DNA of 34,744 nt from Bacteroidota bacterium (GTDB lineage Bacteria > Bacteroidota > Bacteroidia > Sphingobacteriales > Sphingobacteriaceae), in contig JABDDX010000020.1 in NCBI GenBank assembly GCA_013287375.1, forward strand, positions 1 to 34,744. The letters are read 5' to 3'. The stretch's first letter is position 1; each line of letters begins with the position of its first letter. Made by a program: the position numbers and the translations under genes. Shown here piece by piece: positions 15,995 through 23,608 of this stretch. The notes below the pieces were generated by a model. It had not been told where the DNA came from and ran no database searches. It worked only from the letters and a program-made list of their open reading frames with translations.

Positions 15995-16585
15995 TTAATA
16001 TTCTGTAATCTCTTCATATAATTGTTTCAACCGTTTACGCAGGTGCAGTACAGCGTAGCGTTTACGGGTTACCAGGGTTTGCACGTTATCACCGGTTAGT
16101 TCTGCCATCTCGGCAAAGGAAACATCTTCCAGTTCGTTCCAAACGAAAACCTGGCGTTGCTTTTCGGGCAGTTCATCCAGCGCTAAAAAAAGCTCTTCCC
16201 AAAAAAGATTGCGCAAGTATTCTGTTTCGGGGGTGGATGCTTCTGTCAGCAGGATGGCCTTAAAATCGGTGCCGTCATCATCAGGATCTTCATCGCTGCC
16301 CACCAGCATATCGTCCAATAGCGTTTCTGATTTCTTTTTATGCTTATCGGTAATTTTGTTGGTGGCAACCTTGTACAACCAGGCGCCTGTTTGTTCTATC
16401 GGCTGCGAATTGATCACTGAACTGAACTGGTACCAAACATCCTGCAGAATGTCTTCGGCATCGGCATCGCTTTTTACCCTGCGACGAATAAAGCCCAGCA
16501 AGTTTTTACCATACGATTTTATCGTTTGTATAACATGACTGTTTTTATCCTCGGGCATTACGGCTGTTACCAATGTATTGTGCAT
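15995..16585 (-). CDS. ECF-type RNA polymerase sigma factor
   Basis: 196 residues from the ATG at 16585; Met10 (16558) is a good alternative because family homology begins after it. Region 2 is visible as GFIRRRVKSDADAEDILQDV and AWLYKVATNKITDKHKKK. Region 4 is ALDELPEKQRQVFVWNELED followed by SFAEMAELTGDNVQTLVTRK. The acidic linker (DEDPDDDGTDF) between them is longer than usual. The gene leads a probable operon with the two-TM, darcynin-like and HMA-like proteins. A TATCTTTA box overlaps the region just before the first ATG, which would favour the later start. The target regulon is unknown. Confidence 0.9.
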   Translation of the reverse strand: MHNTLVTAVMPEDKNSHVIQTIKSYGKNLLGFIRRRVKSDADAEDILQDVWYQFSSVINSQPIEQTGAWLYKVATNKITDKHKKKSETLLDDMLVGSDEDPDDDGTDFKAILLTEASTPETEYLRNLFWEELFLALDELPEKQRQVFVWNELEDVSFAEMAELTGDNVQTLVTRKRYAVLHLRKRLKQLYEEITEY

Positions 16586-16640
16586 TTAAAGATAAAGACG
16601 ATTGGGCAATAAAAACATTTTAAATTATTTATAAAAAAAA

Positions 16641-16662
16641 GCAGCACCCGGTTGGGTGCTGC
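16641..16662. terminator. Bidirectional terminator hairpin
   Basis: GCAGCACCC/GGGTGCTGC stem with a 4-nt loop, flanked by eight A on the left and seven T on the right; the flanking TTTATAAATAAT-like sequences are also partly inverted. It separates the sigma operon from the DUF6263 gene (both minus) and can act in either direction. Confidence 0.85.
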
Positions 16663-16680
16663 TTTTTTTATAAATAATGG

Positions 16681-16712
16681 TGATTAGAGATTGGTTAATT
16701 AGTGATTAGTTG
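16681..16712. repeat. Degenerate heptad-type repeat
   Basis: GATTAGAGATTGGTTAATTAGTGATTAG has the same ATTAGTG-like units as the repeats at 13951 and 29311, but without a clear second arm. Confidence 0.45.
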
Positions 16713-16739
16713 GATGGCGAAGACTTGTTAAGCGGTTTA

Positions 16740-16797
16740 CTCACCCCGACTACGCTTCGCTGGTCGACCCTCTCTTTCGCTGCGCGACAAAGAGGGG
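16740..16797 (+). repeat. ACCCCGACTACG-family repeat, second locus
   Basis: Plus-orientation copy closely matching 5107-5162 (shared GTCGACCCTCTCTTTCGCT and GCGACAAAGAGGG) and inversely matching 4999-5060. Confidence 0.8.
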
Positions 16798-16809
16798 GAT
16801 TTAATTTAA

Positions 16810-16884
16810 CTTGTCATTCTGAGGAACGAAGAATCTGTACGGTGTAAACTACTTTACAGATTCTTCGTTCCTCAGAATGACAAG
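16810..16884. repeat. Perfect 30-bp palindromic repeat, GTCATTCTGAGGAACGAAG family
   Basis: Arms 16810-16839 and 16855-16884 are perfectly complementary over 30 nt with a 15-nt loop. It ends 4 nt from the DUF6263 stop codon and shares GGAACGAAG with the family at 13281. The 303-nt gap 16586-16888 consists of the terminator and three repeats. Confidence 0.92.
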
Positions 16885-16888
16885 CCTC

Positions 16889-17809
16889 TTAATGATCCGT
16901 CGTGGTAATATCAGAATGGATCTTCATTGGGACTTTCATGCCGCCGGGGATTTTTGGGTTATCCTGGATATCGATAGTTCCTGATACATCTTGTTTTAGT
17001 TTTTCTTCTATCACCCAACCTGTTTTTTTATCGGCTTTGATATCTGATGCTAGCGTACCGTTCAGGTCATATTTTACCGGCATGCCGTTTATCTCGCTTA
17101 CTTTGCCATCATTAGCTGAAGTAATTTTAGCATCGCCATGTATTTGATAATAGGTATCTGTTATATCCTGCAACTGGTAGGTTGTGGAGATATTGGCTGC
17201 CATTACAGATTGCAGCGTAGTATTTATTACCCAGGAATTGCCTTTTGACACTTTAATTGATGGATAGATAGCCAAGGTCTGTTCCAGGTTACCTTTAAAG
17301 GCGCTTTCGCCGAATGACTGCATAAACTGGGCTTTCATTTGCGTTTTTTGCGTTTCATCCATTTGAGGCATGCCTGCAAATATGGAGGTGATGATACCTT
17401 CGATATTCTTCACTTCGAGCACACGGCCCGATTTGGTAATGGTTACCGAGAAGGGTTTATTGATCATGGCTGATAAGAAGCTCGATGACATATCGGTACT
17501 ATCCTTTTTGTCGGAATTCATTTCAACCGTGCCATTTGGAGATACTATTTTCATGGCGATATTGGCATAACTTACCTGCATGGTGTAAATGGTATCCTTA
17601 ACATCGGTAATGTTATAGGCAGTTTTGGATGTCATATCGACCGCAACAGTAACATCCTGACCGTTATAGCTTTGCACAATTGACGATGTTACTGTGCTGA
17701 CAGTGTAATAGGTGTTGCCTTTTACCAGGTTTAAAACCGGCTTTACTTTTTGTGCCTCACATGGCGCAAGTATAATTATCGACAGTAAAAAGCTTAATAG
17801 AGTTTTCAT
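16889..17809 (-). CDS. DUF6263 family secreted protein
   Basis: 306 residues with a Sec signal peptide (KTLLSFLLSIIILAPCEAQ, cleavage near residue 20; the Cys is not in a good lipobox). The mature part is beta-rich: LNLVKGNTYYTVSTVTSSI, KPFSVTITKSGRVLEVKNIE near residue 140, and repeated Thr/Ser-rich strands, consistent with DUF6263 proteins of Bacteroidota. The function is unknown; location is probably periplasmic or outer-membrane associated. The neighbouring minus-strand gene at 17882 also encodes a small secreted protein, and the two may be co-transcribed (72-nt gap). Confidence 0.8.
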   Translation of the reverse strand: MKTLLSFLLSIIILAPCEAQKVKPVLNLVKGNTYYTVSTVTSSIVQSYNGQDVTVAVDMTSKTAYNITDVKDTIYTMQVSYANIAMKIVSPNGTVEMNSDKKDSTDMSSSFLSAMINKPFSVTITKSGRVLEVKNIEGIITSIFAGMPQMDETQKTQMKAQFMQSFGESAFKGNLEQTLAIYPSIKVSKGNSWVINTTLQSVMAANISTTYQLQDITDTYYQIHGDAKITSANDGKVSEINGMPVKYDLNGTLASDIKADKKTGWVIEEKLKQDVSGTIDIQDNPKIPGGMKVPMKIHSDITTTDH

Positions 17810-17881
17810 GAAAATAGATGGATTTTAAATTTATTGATTTTTTGTTTGATGCGTGATGGATGCTTCCTTTGATATGCAGTA

Positions 17882-18364
17882 TTACTCTACATAATACTTT
17901 TGTTCAACCTTTACTGTGCCTTCGCTGTTATCGGTTTTGATGTAAACGTGTACGGTGTACAGGAAATTATCAAAAATGTAGATATTGTTGAACTGATCCA
18001 TCCCCTGGAAATTCTTTTTTAATTCAGCAGACTTTGCCTGGCCTATCAACTCGAGGATATATTTTGTATTGGTGCTGGTGTAGGTAACTATATGCAACAC
18101 AAGCGGGGTGCTGGTTTTGATACCGTCGCCCATAATTACGCTTTCACATTTTGAGGCTGCAGTTGTACCTACATAGTGCCGAAGCGTTAGCCCGTTTACC
18201 TCCTGACTATACTCCTGCTTAAATGGTTTGCCTGTAGTTAAGAAATAGTTAGCATCGGTCATATTAATGGTAGCCAGATTGGTTAGATCAGACATGGAAA
18301 CGCTCTGCGCACGGGAAGTTATCGCGCTTAGGCATAAAATCAGCATTACCAATAGCTTTTTCAT
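17882..18364 (-). CDS. Small secreted protein of unknown function
   Basis: 160 residues from the ATG at 18364, which begins a clear Sec signal peptide (KKLLVMLILCLSAITSRAQ). The longer frame to 18463 adds Pro/Ser/Thr-rich residues translated from upstream non-coding sequence and is rejected. The mature protein is mixed alpha/beta with stretches such as ANYFLTTGKPFKQEYSQEV, LVLHIVTYTSTNTKYILELI and YTVHVYIKTDNSEGTVKVEQ. I do not recognise the family. The start lies 5 nt after a TATATTTG box, suggesting a leaderless mRNA. Confidence 0.75.
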   Translation of the reverse strand: MKKLLVMLILCLSAITSRAQSVSMSDLTNLATINMTDANYFLTTGKPFKQEYSQEVNGLTLRHYVGTTAASKCESVIMGDGIKTSTPLVLHIVTYTSTNTKYILELIGQAKSAELKKNFQGMDQFNNIYIFDNFLYTVHVYIKTDNSEGTVKVEQKYYVE

Positions 18365-18369
18365 TATAT

Positions 18370-18377
18370 CAAATATA
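18370..18377 (-). promoter_or_regulatory. Putative -7 box of small secreted protein gene
   Basis: Minus-strand TATATTTG, a full match to TAnnTTTG, 5 nt before the ATG at 18364. It also supports this start over the longer frame. Confidence 0.55.
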
Positions 18378-18494
18378 TGTTTTTTTGGTGAAGTTGGTGA
18401 GAGGTGCGAGGTGTCGGTGCGAAGAGGTGCGGGTGTGGGGTACGAGGAGTTGGGTGAAGGCATCGGCTATTTACTTCTAACCACCGCTTTCTGA

Positions 18495-19634
18495 CTACCT
18501 GCCTCTGGCACTTCGCTCTCCGCTCCTTTTTTCATCTTCCGGCACTCCACTCCTCTTTCCTCGCTCCCACGACATTACCAGCCTTACCATGCGGTTATAA
18601 GTTTGCAGGCCGTGTGGTTGGTTGTTCGCCTTTAAAAAGTTATTATAAAAAAGGCTGCTTATCACATCGACGGCGCTTTCGTGCGATAGCCAGTAATTGC
18701 GTTCGGCAACAAAATCGAGGTGAACCTGGGGCAGTACACGTTTTTTTAGTTGGATTTGGAGGGTGCTGTCGCGCATGTGCAGATCGCCCATGCATTCATC
18801 AACCAGTTCGTGCCAGGCGGAGTAGCGCAGCAGGCGGTCGTTTGATTTAATGCCGATGAGGAAACCGACAAAGTTTGCTTCATCCTCGGCGCCATAACCC
18901 ATCTGGTGCGACATCTCGTGGCAAGCCACAAACGGCCTCAGGAATACCGGCATCTGGTAATTGATCTGCGATTCGGTGGTATAAGGGTTGTAATAGCCTG
19001 AGGTACCCAGGTAGTTGATCACCGGGGTAAATAGGGACAGTTTGATATCCGGTCTGTAAGTTGAAAAATCCTTTGAACCATCTGACATTACCTTAACCGC
19101 TTTAATGGCTGTTTGGATGATGGCTTTGTTGCCTTGCTGCAAATCGGCGGGTGTAACGCGTGCGCGGGTAGCATTGGCGCTATCAATAGCCATTTGGGCG
19201 AGGGTATAGAGTTGTTGGGTGGTGTAGTCGCTATCTGATAATTTAAGCCGTTCTCCTGCTGATGGGCGGAAGTAATTCAATCCCCATAAAAAATAAAAAC
19301 TTAAAGCAGCTATTTGCAGGGTGATGATCATTCCCAATGCCAACATCCCGGCAGGTTTAAACTGCTTTTTAAACAATAAACGTATCAGTTTAACAATATA
19401 ATAAACAATGAAGCCAATAGCTACGAGGTATAAAATATCACCAACACTAAATGGAAAAAGGTTGAATATGGGGTGAAGAATGTGGCAAATTACCGGGTAG
19501 ATACCAGTGGAATAATAACGCTCAATAATTAAAGGATAAGCCTCGAGCCATTGCAACAGGAAATAGACAACAGCAAGTATTGCTATAATGATGATCCGTT
19601 TTTTAAAAATGCTGCTTTGGGGCCTTTTGCGCAT
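18495..19634 (-). CDS. DUF3810 membrane protein with HExxH motif
   Basis: 379 residues from the ATG at 19634; the longer frame to 19682 would read through the -7 box and a palindrome. Three N-terminal hydrophobic helices (IIIIAILAVVYFLLQWL, then FSVGDILYLVAIGFIVYYIV, then LALGMIITLQIAALSFYFL) are followed by a soluble domain. This contains CHEMSHQMGYGAEDEANFVG, an HExxH zinc-protease motif with a downstream Glu, typical of DUF3810. It is probably an inner-membrane metallopeptidase-like protein with unknown substrate. The last 20 residues are basic and low-complexity. The DUF2911 gene lies upstream on the same strand, separated by a terminator. Confidence 0.88.
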   Translation of the reverse strand: MRKRPQSSIFKKRIIIIAILAVVYFLLQWLEAYPLIIERYYSTGIYPVICHILHPIFNLFPFSVGDILYLVAIGFIVYYIVKLIRLLFKKQFKPAGMLALGMIITLQIAALSFYFLWGLNYFRPSAGERLKLSDSDYTTQQLYTLAQMAIDSANATRARVTPADLQQGNKAIIQTAIKAVKVMSDGSKDFSTYRPDIKLSLFTPVINYLGTSGYYNPYTTESQINYQMPVFLRPFVACHEMSHQMGYGAEDEANFVGFLIGIKSNDRLLRYSAWHELVDECMGDLHMRDSTLQIQLKKRVLPQVHLDFVAERNYWLSHESAVDVISSLFYNNFLKANNQPHGLQTYNRMVRLVMSWERGKRSGVPEDEKRSGERSARGR

Positions 19635-19639
19635 GGGGG

Positions 19640-19647
19640 TAAATATA
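19640..19647 (-). promoter_or_regulatory. Putative -7 box of DUF3810 gene
   Basis: Minus-strand TATATTTA, one mismatch to TAnnTTTG, with CCCCC spacer before the ATG at 19634. A small palindrome, GATAATTTATC, lies just upstream at about 19651-19661. Confidence 0.4.
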
Positions 19648-19673
19648 GCGGATAAATTATCCGCAGAAAAGCA

Positions 19674-19706
19674 AAAAGCCATCGGGATTATCTCCTGATG
19701 GCTTTT
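19674..19706 (-). terminator. Terminator of DUF2911 gene
   Basis: 10-nt arms AAAAGCCATC and GATGGCTTTT around a partly paired loop, 22 nt after the DUF2911 stop codon; T-rich on the minus strand. Confidence 0.75.
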
Positions 19707-19728
19707 ATATATAATTGTTACTTATAGT

Positions 19729-20244
19729 TTATTTTGTTTTTACAGGTACTTTAAGTTCGTCCCACATTAACTCGAAACCATCGCCGTTAATTTTATAAAC
19801 CAAACGCTCGTGCATAATAGATTTTTTAGGCGTTACAGTTACACGTAAAACATCCTTTGATGCATCATACTTAAATGCGCCCCATTGGTTGGCTACACTG
19901 TTAAAAATGATAGTCCATGTTTTTTCGCCGGGAATAGCGAAGAAACCATAGGTACCGGCAGGTAAAGTTTTGCCTTCAACAGTAATATCTTTAGTAGTAG
20001 TAAAACGGGTTGCTTCGTTAGCACCTGTACGCCAAACAGAATCGTAAGGAACTAATTTTCCCCATATTTGGCGTCCTCTAACAGATGGGCTGCCATAGTT
20101 AATGATAATGGTTGAGCCATTAACCACACCGCTTACGCTATCGCGTGGGCTGGCAATGGGTTTAGTTTGTGCAAATGCAGCACCGGTAAACATACAGGCC
20201 ACTACTAAAAATAGTACAGCCTTTAAGCGAATTGTTGTTTTCAT
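19729..20244 (-). CDS. DUF2911 family secreted protein
   Basis: 171 residues with a Sec signal peptide (LKAVLFLVVACMFTGAAFAQ). DUF2911 features are plain: SPRDSVSGVVNGSTIIINYG, SVRGRQIWGKLVPYDSVWRT, GANEATRFTTTKDITVEG and LPAGTYGFFAIPGEKTWTII. The family is common in Bacteroidota, all-beta, exported, and of unknown function. It has its own terminator downstream and is divergent from the intergenic region carrying a possible small RNA. No full-consensus promoter was found; TTTATTTG lies 7 nt before the ATG. Confidence 0.93.
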   Translation of the reverse strand: MKTTIRLKAVLFLVVACMFTGAAFAQTKPIASPRDSVSGVVNGSTIIINYGSPSVRGRQIWGKLVPYDSVWRTGANEATRFTTTKDITVEGKTLPAGTYGFFAIPGEKTWTIIFNSVANQWGAFKYDASKDVLRVTVTPKKSIMHERLVYKINGDGFELMWDELKVPVKTK

Positions 20245-20351
20245 GATCAGACAAATAAATGGTTTTATATTGTAAAGATAAAATTAGCGCCTTATTGTTA
20301 CAGAAACGACGAGAAATTTTAATATTATAGCATTGGCATTAATATCAAAAC

Positions 20352-20479
20352 TAATATTGGCACGAATTATGAACAATATTTCATAGGAAACCCACATTGC
20401 AGTTAGGAATAGCCTGAATAAGGTTAAACAATTGTTGTGAGTTTTTTGCCCTTGCCGTGAGGCAGGGGTTTTTTATTTT
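20352..20479 (+). ncRNA. Candidate small RNA ending at an orphan terminator
   Basis: The plus strand has a terminator hairpin (CCCTTGCC/GGCAGGGG, 20449-20468, then TTTTTTATTTT) with no plus-strand gene upstream; the nearest upstream gene, DUF2911, runs the other way. A possible promoter, TTG near 20333 and TAATATTG near 20352-20359, would give a transcript of about 110 nt. No Rfam family was recognised. It could instead be a terminator insulating the glycosyltransferase gene from readthrough. Boundaries are approximate. Confidence 0.3.
20449..20479 (+). terminator. Rho-independent terminator without upstream plus-strand gene
   Basis: 8-bp GC-rich stem, 4-nt GTGA loop and a T-rich tail TTTTTTATTTT. 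Strong form, but placed just before rather than after a gene on its strand. Confidence 0.75.
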
Positions 20480-20501
20480 CGGATATTTGCCCGCAGATTA
20501 T

Positions 20502-20509
20502 TTACTTTG
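20502..20509 (+). promoter_or_regulatory. Putative -7 box, GT-C copy 2
   Basis: TTACTTTG, one mismatch to TAnnTTTG, 4 nt before the ATG at 20514. The same spacing is seen at copy 1. Confidence 0.35.
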
Positions 20510-20513
20510 CTGC

Positions 20514-22163
20514 ATGAAGGTACAAAACAAGCTGTTTTACATATTATTGTTTGTTTTAGCGCTGATTGTAAATTTTTCAGGCATCAACGTAAAATTCTTC
20601 ACCGACGACCCCGGGTTGTACGCGTCTATCGCTAAAAACCTCATCTACAAAAAAGAATTCTTCGAGCTGTTTACCTATAACCAGGATTGGCTGGATAAGC
20701 CACATTTTCCATTTTGGATGGTGATGTGCAGTTTTAAACTATTTGGTGTTAGCCAATGGGCATACCGATTGCCTGCGCTGTTGTTTTTTATACTGAGTGT
20801 GTTGTATACCTGGCTCTTCAGTAAAAGATATTATGGTACCGAAGTTGCCGCTATGGCGGTTTTAATATTAATGACTTCGCTAAGCATCATTATGAGTAAT
20901 ACTGATGTGCGCGCCGAGCCTTACCTGATGGCTTTTGTTATAGGCAGCATTTACCATGTTGCACGCCTGCATGAACGTTATAAATTCTCCGACTTGGTAT
21001 TAGCAGCCCTGTTAACCGCCTGCGCCTTAATGACCAAGGGCCTGTTTGTAATGGTAGCCATTTATGGCGGTTTGCTGGGACAGGTTTTGTTTGAGCGGAG
21101 GTTTACCAGTCTGTTTAATTTTAAGTGGCTGGCTTTAGCGGTATTAATAATTGTGTTTATCTCGCCTGAGTTATATGCTTTGTACATTCAGTTTGATGTG
21201 CACCCCGAGAAGCTGGTTTTCGGTACGCACCATGTATCGGGTATTAAATGGTTTTTGTGGGATAGCCAGTTCGGCAGGTTTGTGAATAAGGGGCCCATCA
21301 CCCATAAATCAGGCGATGTATTTTTCTTTGTGCATACCCTGCTTTGGGCCTTCGCGCCCTGGTGCCTGATGTTTTACTATGCGGTGTTTAAAAACCTGAA
21401 AAGCATCTACCAAAAACAAAAACTGACTGAATATTATACCCTGTGCGGCGGCTTATTATTACTGGTGTTGTTTTCACTGTCGAAGTTCCAGTTGCCATTT
21501 TATACTAATACTATTTTCCCGCTGTTCGCGGTGATCACTGCGCCTTATTGTTTTAAACAGTTGAGTAAGGCTGGCAACGCATTCAGATTGGTTGGGCAAT
21601 GGGTTTATATTGTGGCTTTCCCAGTTTTGGTATTGCTGATTAGCTATTTTTCGAGTCCGGATAAGAAGCTATGGTTTTATGTAGATGTTGTAGCCGCCAT
21701 ATTGTTGATTGCCTTGATCTGCTATAAAATAAAAGTAAACCACATTAAGGTTTTCCTGCTGAATTGTACGGTTGTGCTGTTTGTAAACTTTTATTTGAAT
21801 ACGGTATTTTATGAGCAGATAACGGCTTACAAAGGCCAAATAACAGCAGCGGATTATTTGAACCAGCCTCAATTTAACCACCTGCATGTTTACTCGTTAC
21901 GCACCGAGAACAATATCTTTCAGTTTTATAACCAAAAGCACGTCGACTTTATTCCTTTGGAAGAGTTCCAAAATTTTAAACCCGTTGATAGCGCTGTATT
22001 TTATGTAAACCAACCATCCATGGATATTTTGGTGCAGGGCCATGCGAATTTCAAGATCATGCAGACGTTTATTGATTATCCGCAGGAAAACATTCTGCCG
22101 AAATTTATTAATAGGGCAACCCGCGGTGAGGTTTTGGGTAAGGTTTATTTGATAGAGAAGTAA
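20514..22163 (+). CDS. ArnT/PMT-like membrane glycosyltransferase (copy 2)
   Basis: 549 residues from the ATG at 20514; a longer frame to 20457 would run through the upstream terminator and is rejected. Multiple membrane helices and the same landmarks as copy 1 are present: FFTDDPGLYASIAKNL (acidic first loop), DWLDKPHFPFWMVMCSF, NTDVRAEPYL, HPEKLVF and KWFLWDSQFGRF. The C-terminal 130 residues are soluble and less conserved. It is probably an inner-membrane GT-C enzyme that uses a polyprenyl-phosphate sugar. The two copies are about 7.5 kb apart and in opposite orientation. Acceptor and sugar are unknown. Confidence 0.87.
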   Translation: MKVQNKLFYILLFVLALIVNFSGINVKFFTDDPGLYASIAKNLIYKKEFFELFTYNQDWLDKPHFPFWMVMCSFKLFGVSQWAYRLPALLFFILSVLYTWLFSKRYYGTEVAAMAVLILMTSLSIIMSNTDVRAEPYLMAFVIGSIYHVARLHERYKFSDLVLAALLTACALMTKGLFVMVAIYGGLLGQVLFERRFTSLFNFKWLALAVLIIVFISPELYALYIQFDVHPEKLVFGTHHVSGIKWFLWDSQFGRFVNKGPITHKSGDVFFFVHTLLWAFAPWCLMFYYAVFKNLKSIYQKQKLTEYYTLCGGLLLLVLFSLSKFQLPFYTNTIFPLFAVITAPYCFKQLSKAGNAFRLVGQWVYIVAFPVLVLLISYFSSPDKKLWFYVDVVAAILLIALICYKIKVNHIKVFLLNCTVVLFVNFYLNTVFYEQITAYKGQITAADYLNQPQFNHLHVYSLRTENNIFQFYNQKHVDFIPLEEFQNFKPVDSAVFYVNQPSMDILVQGHANFKIMQTFIDYPQENILPKFINRATRGEVLGKVYLIEK

Positions 22164-22176
22164 GTAACGATTAAGT

Positions 22177-22320
22177 GGTGCGGTGAAAACTTATTGTAAA
22201 AACACCGACCAGAAGCTAACATTAAATAATCTATTAAACCCCACCCTCCCCCGCCCCAAGGCGGGAATCACACAGGGCCTATGCTTCCTTTTTCCATCTT
22301 CGAACACCTATAATGGCTTC
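22177..22320. repeat. GGTGCGGTG / GTGTTCGAA repeat elements
   Basis: GGTGCGGTGAAAAC (22177-22190) and AACACCGACC (22201-22210) can pair with one bulge. CCCGCC/GGCGGG forms a GC-rich hairpin at about 22250-22265. TCTTCGAACACCTATAATGG (22297-22316) matches in inverse the elements at 31812 and 33581. No gene is seen in the 252-nt gap before mqnC. Confidence 0.6.
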
Positions 22321-22404
22321 ACCATACTACCTAATAAAGTAAGACTCTCAATAAACTTTTACATTTCGCTAACGGCAAACTGCTTACTTCAAACTGAAAC
22401 TACT

Positions 22405-22412
22405 TATATTTG
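22405..22412 (+). promoter_or_regulatory. Putative -7 box of mqnC
   Basis: TATATTTG, a full match to TAnnTTTG, 3 nt before the ATG at 22416. The TTG inside it (22410) is in frame and could be miscalled as a start. Confidence 0.55.
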
Positions 22413-22415
22413 TAT

Positions 22416-23540
22416 ATGAATACAGCCGATCTGTTACAGCGCGCTTTACAATTTGATTTCCTGAGCCAGGAAGAGGGTGTTTTTTTATATAATAACGCAT
22501 CTACGCCTGATTTGATGTATGTGGCCAACGAACTGCGTAAAAAACAGGTTCCGCATGGCAAGGTTACCTGGCAGATAGATAGAAATGTAAACACCACCAA
22601 CGTTTGTATTGCCAACTGTAAGTTTTGCAACTTTTTCCGTCGCCCGGGGCACGAGGATAGTTACATTACCGATATCGAGACCTATAAAAAGAAGATCGAG
22701 GAAACTTTCCGTTATGGCGGCGACCAGTTGTTACTACAAGGCGGCCACCATCCTGATTTAGGCTTATCTTTTTATACCGACTTATTTAAACAGCTAAAAG
22801 AATTATATCCAAACCTAAAATTACACTCATTGGGCCCACCAGAGATTGCCCACGTGGCAAAACTGGAGAATATGAGCCATATTGATGTGCTTAGGGCGAT
22901 GAAAGAATCGGGTTTGGACTCGTTACCAGGTGCAGGCGCCGAGATCCTGAACGACCGTGTACGCAGGCTGATATCAAAAGGAAAATGCGGCGGTAAGGAA
23001 TGGCTGGACGTGATGCGTGCGGCACATCAGCTTAATTTGCCAAGCTCAGCTACCATGATGTTTGGCCATGTAGAAACCATTGAAGAGCGTTTTGAACATT
23101 TAGTTTGGATACGTGAGGTTCAGGCTGAAAAACCTGAAGGCCATTATGGTTTTGTGGCATTTATACCATGGCCTTTCCAGGATGATGGCACACTACTGCG
23201 TAAGGTTCGCGGTATCACCAATAATGTAACAGGTGATGAATACATCCGCATGATCGCTTTAAGCCGTATTATGCTGCCTAATATCAAGAACATACAGGCA
23301 TCATGGCTTACGGTGGGTAAACAGGTTGCCCAAATATGTTTACAGGCAGGTGCAAATGATTTTGGATCGATAATGATCGAAGAAAATGTAGTATCGGCAG
23401 CGGGTGCGCCACATAGGTTTACCGCCAAAGGAATACAAGACTCAATTGCAGAAGCAGGTTTTGAACCCCAGCTACGCAACCAAAAATATGAATGGCGTGA
23501 TGTACCTGTACAGATTGAGGAGCAGGTTATTAATTATTAA
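22416..23540 (+). CDS. mqnC: Cyclic dehypoxanthinyl futalosine synthase, radical SAM
   Basis: 374 residues. The radical SAM cluster motif CIANCKFC is near residue 65, followed by GGDQLLLQGGHHPDLGLSFY, SLGPPEIAHVAKLE and GLDSLPGAGAEILNDRVR, all characteristic of MqnC rather than CofG/CofH or MqnE. It converts dehypoxanthine futalosine to its cyclic form in the futalosine pathway to menaquinone. No other mqn gene is in the window, so the pathway genes are scattered, as is common in Bacteroidota. The ATG at 22416 is preferred over an in-frame TTG six nt upstream, because the latter lies inside the -7 box. A strong terminator follows. Confidence 0.95.
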   Translation: MNTADLLQRALQFDFLSQEEGVFLYNNASTPDLMYVANELRKKQVPHGKVTWQIDRNVNTTNVCIANCKFCNFFRRPGHEDSYITDIETYKKKIEETFRYGGDQLLLQGGHHPDLGLSFYTDLFKQLKELYPNLKLHSLGPPEIAHVAKLENMSHIDVLRAMKESGLDSLPGAGAEILNDRVRRLISKGKCGGKEWLDVMRAAHQLNLPSSATMMFGHVETIEERFEHLVWIREVQAEKPEGHYGFVAFIPWPFQDDGTLLRKVRGITNNVTGDEYIRMIALSRIMLPNIKNIQASWLTVGKQVAQICLQAGANDFGSIMIEENVVSAAGAPHRFTAKGIQDSIAEAGFEPQLRNQKYEWRDVPVQIEEQVINY

Positions 23541-23555
23541 AAATATAAACTCCAT

Positions 23556-23590
23556 AAAAAAACGCCGTGTAATATTACACGGCGTTTTTT
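23556..23590. terminator. Bidirectional terminator between mqnC and ferritin-like gene
   Basis: Perfect 12-bp stem AACGCCGTGTAA/TTACACGGCGTT, flanked by A-run on the left and T-run on the right, between two convergent genes. Confidence 0.9.
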
Positions 23591-23608
23591 GTTTTATTAG
23601 CTTACTAA

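Noticed and set aside
18365..18463. 33 extra N-terminal residues on the small secreted protein
   Set aside because: They would precede a perfect signal peptide and include the TATATTTG box.
20457..20513. N-terminal extension of GT-C copy 2
   Set aside because: It starts inside a terminator hairpin; the ATG at 20514 gives the same N-terminal layout as copy 1.
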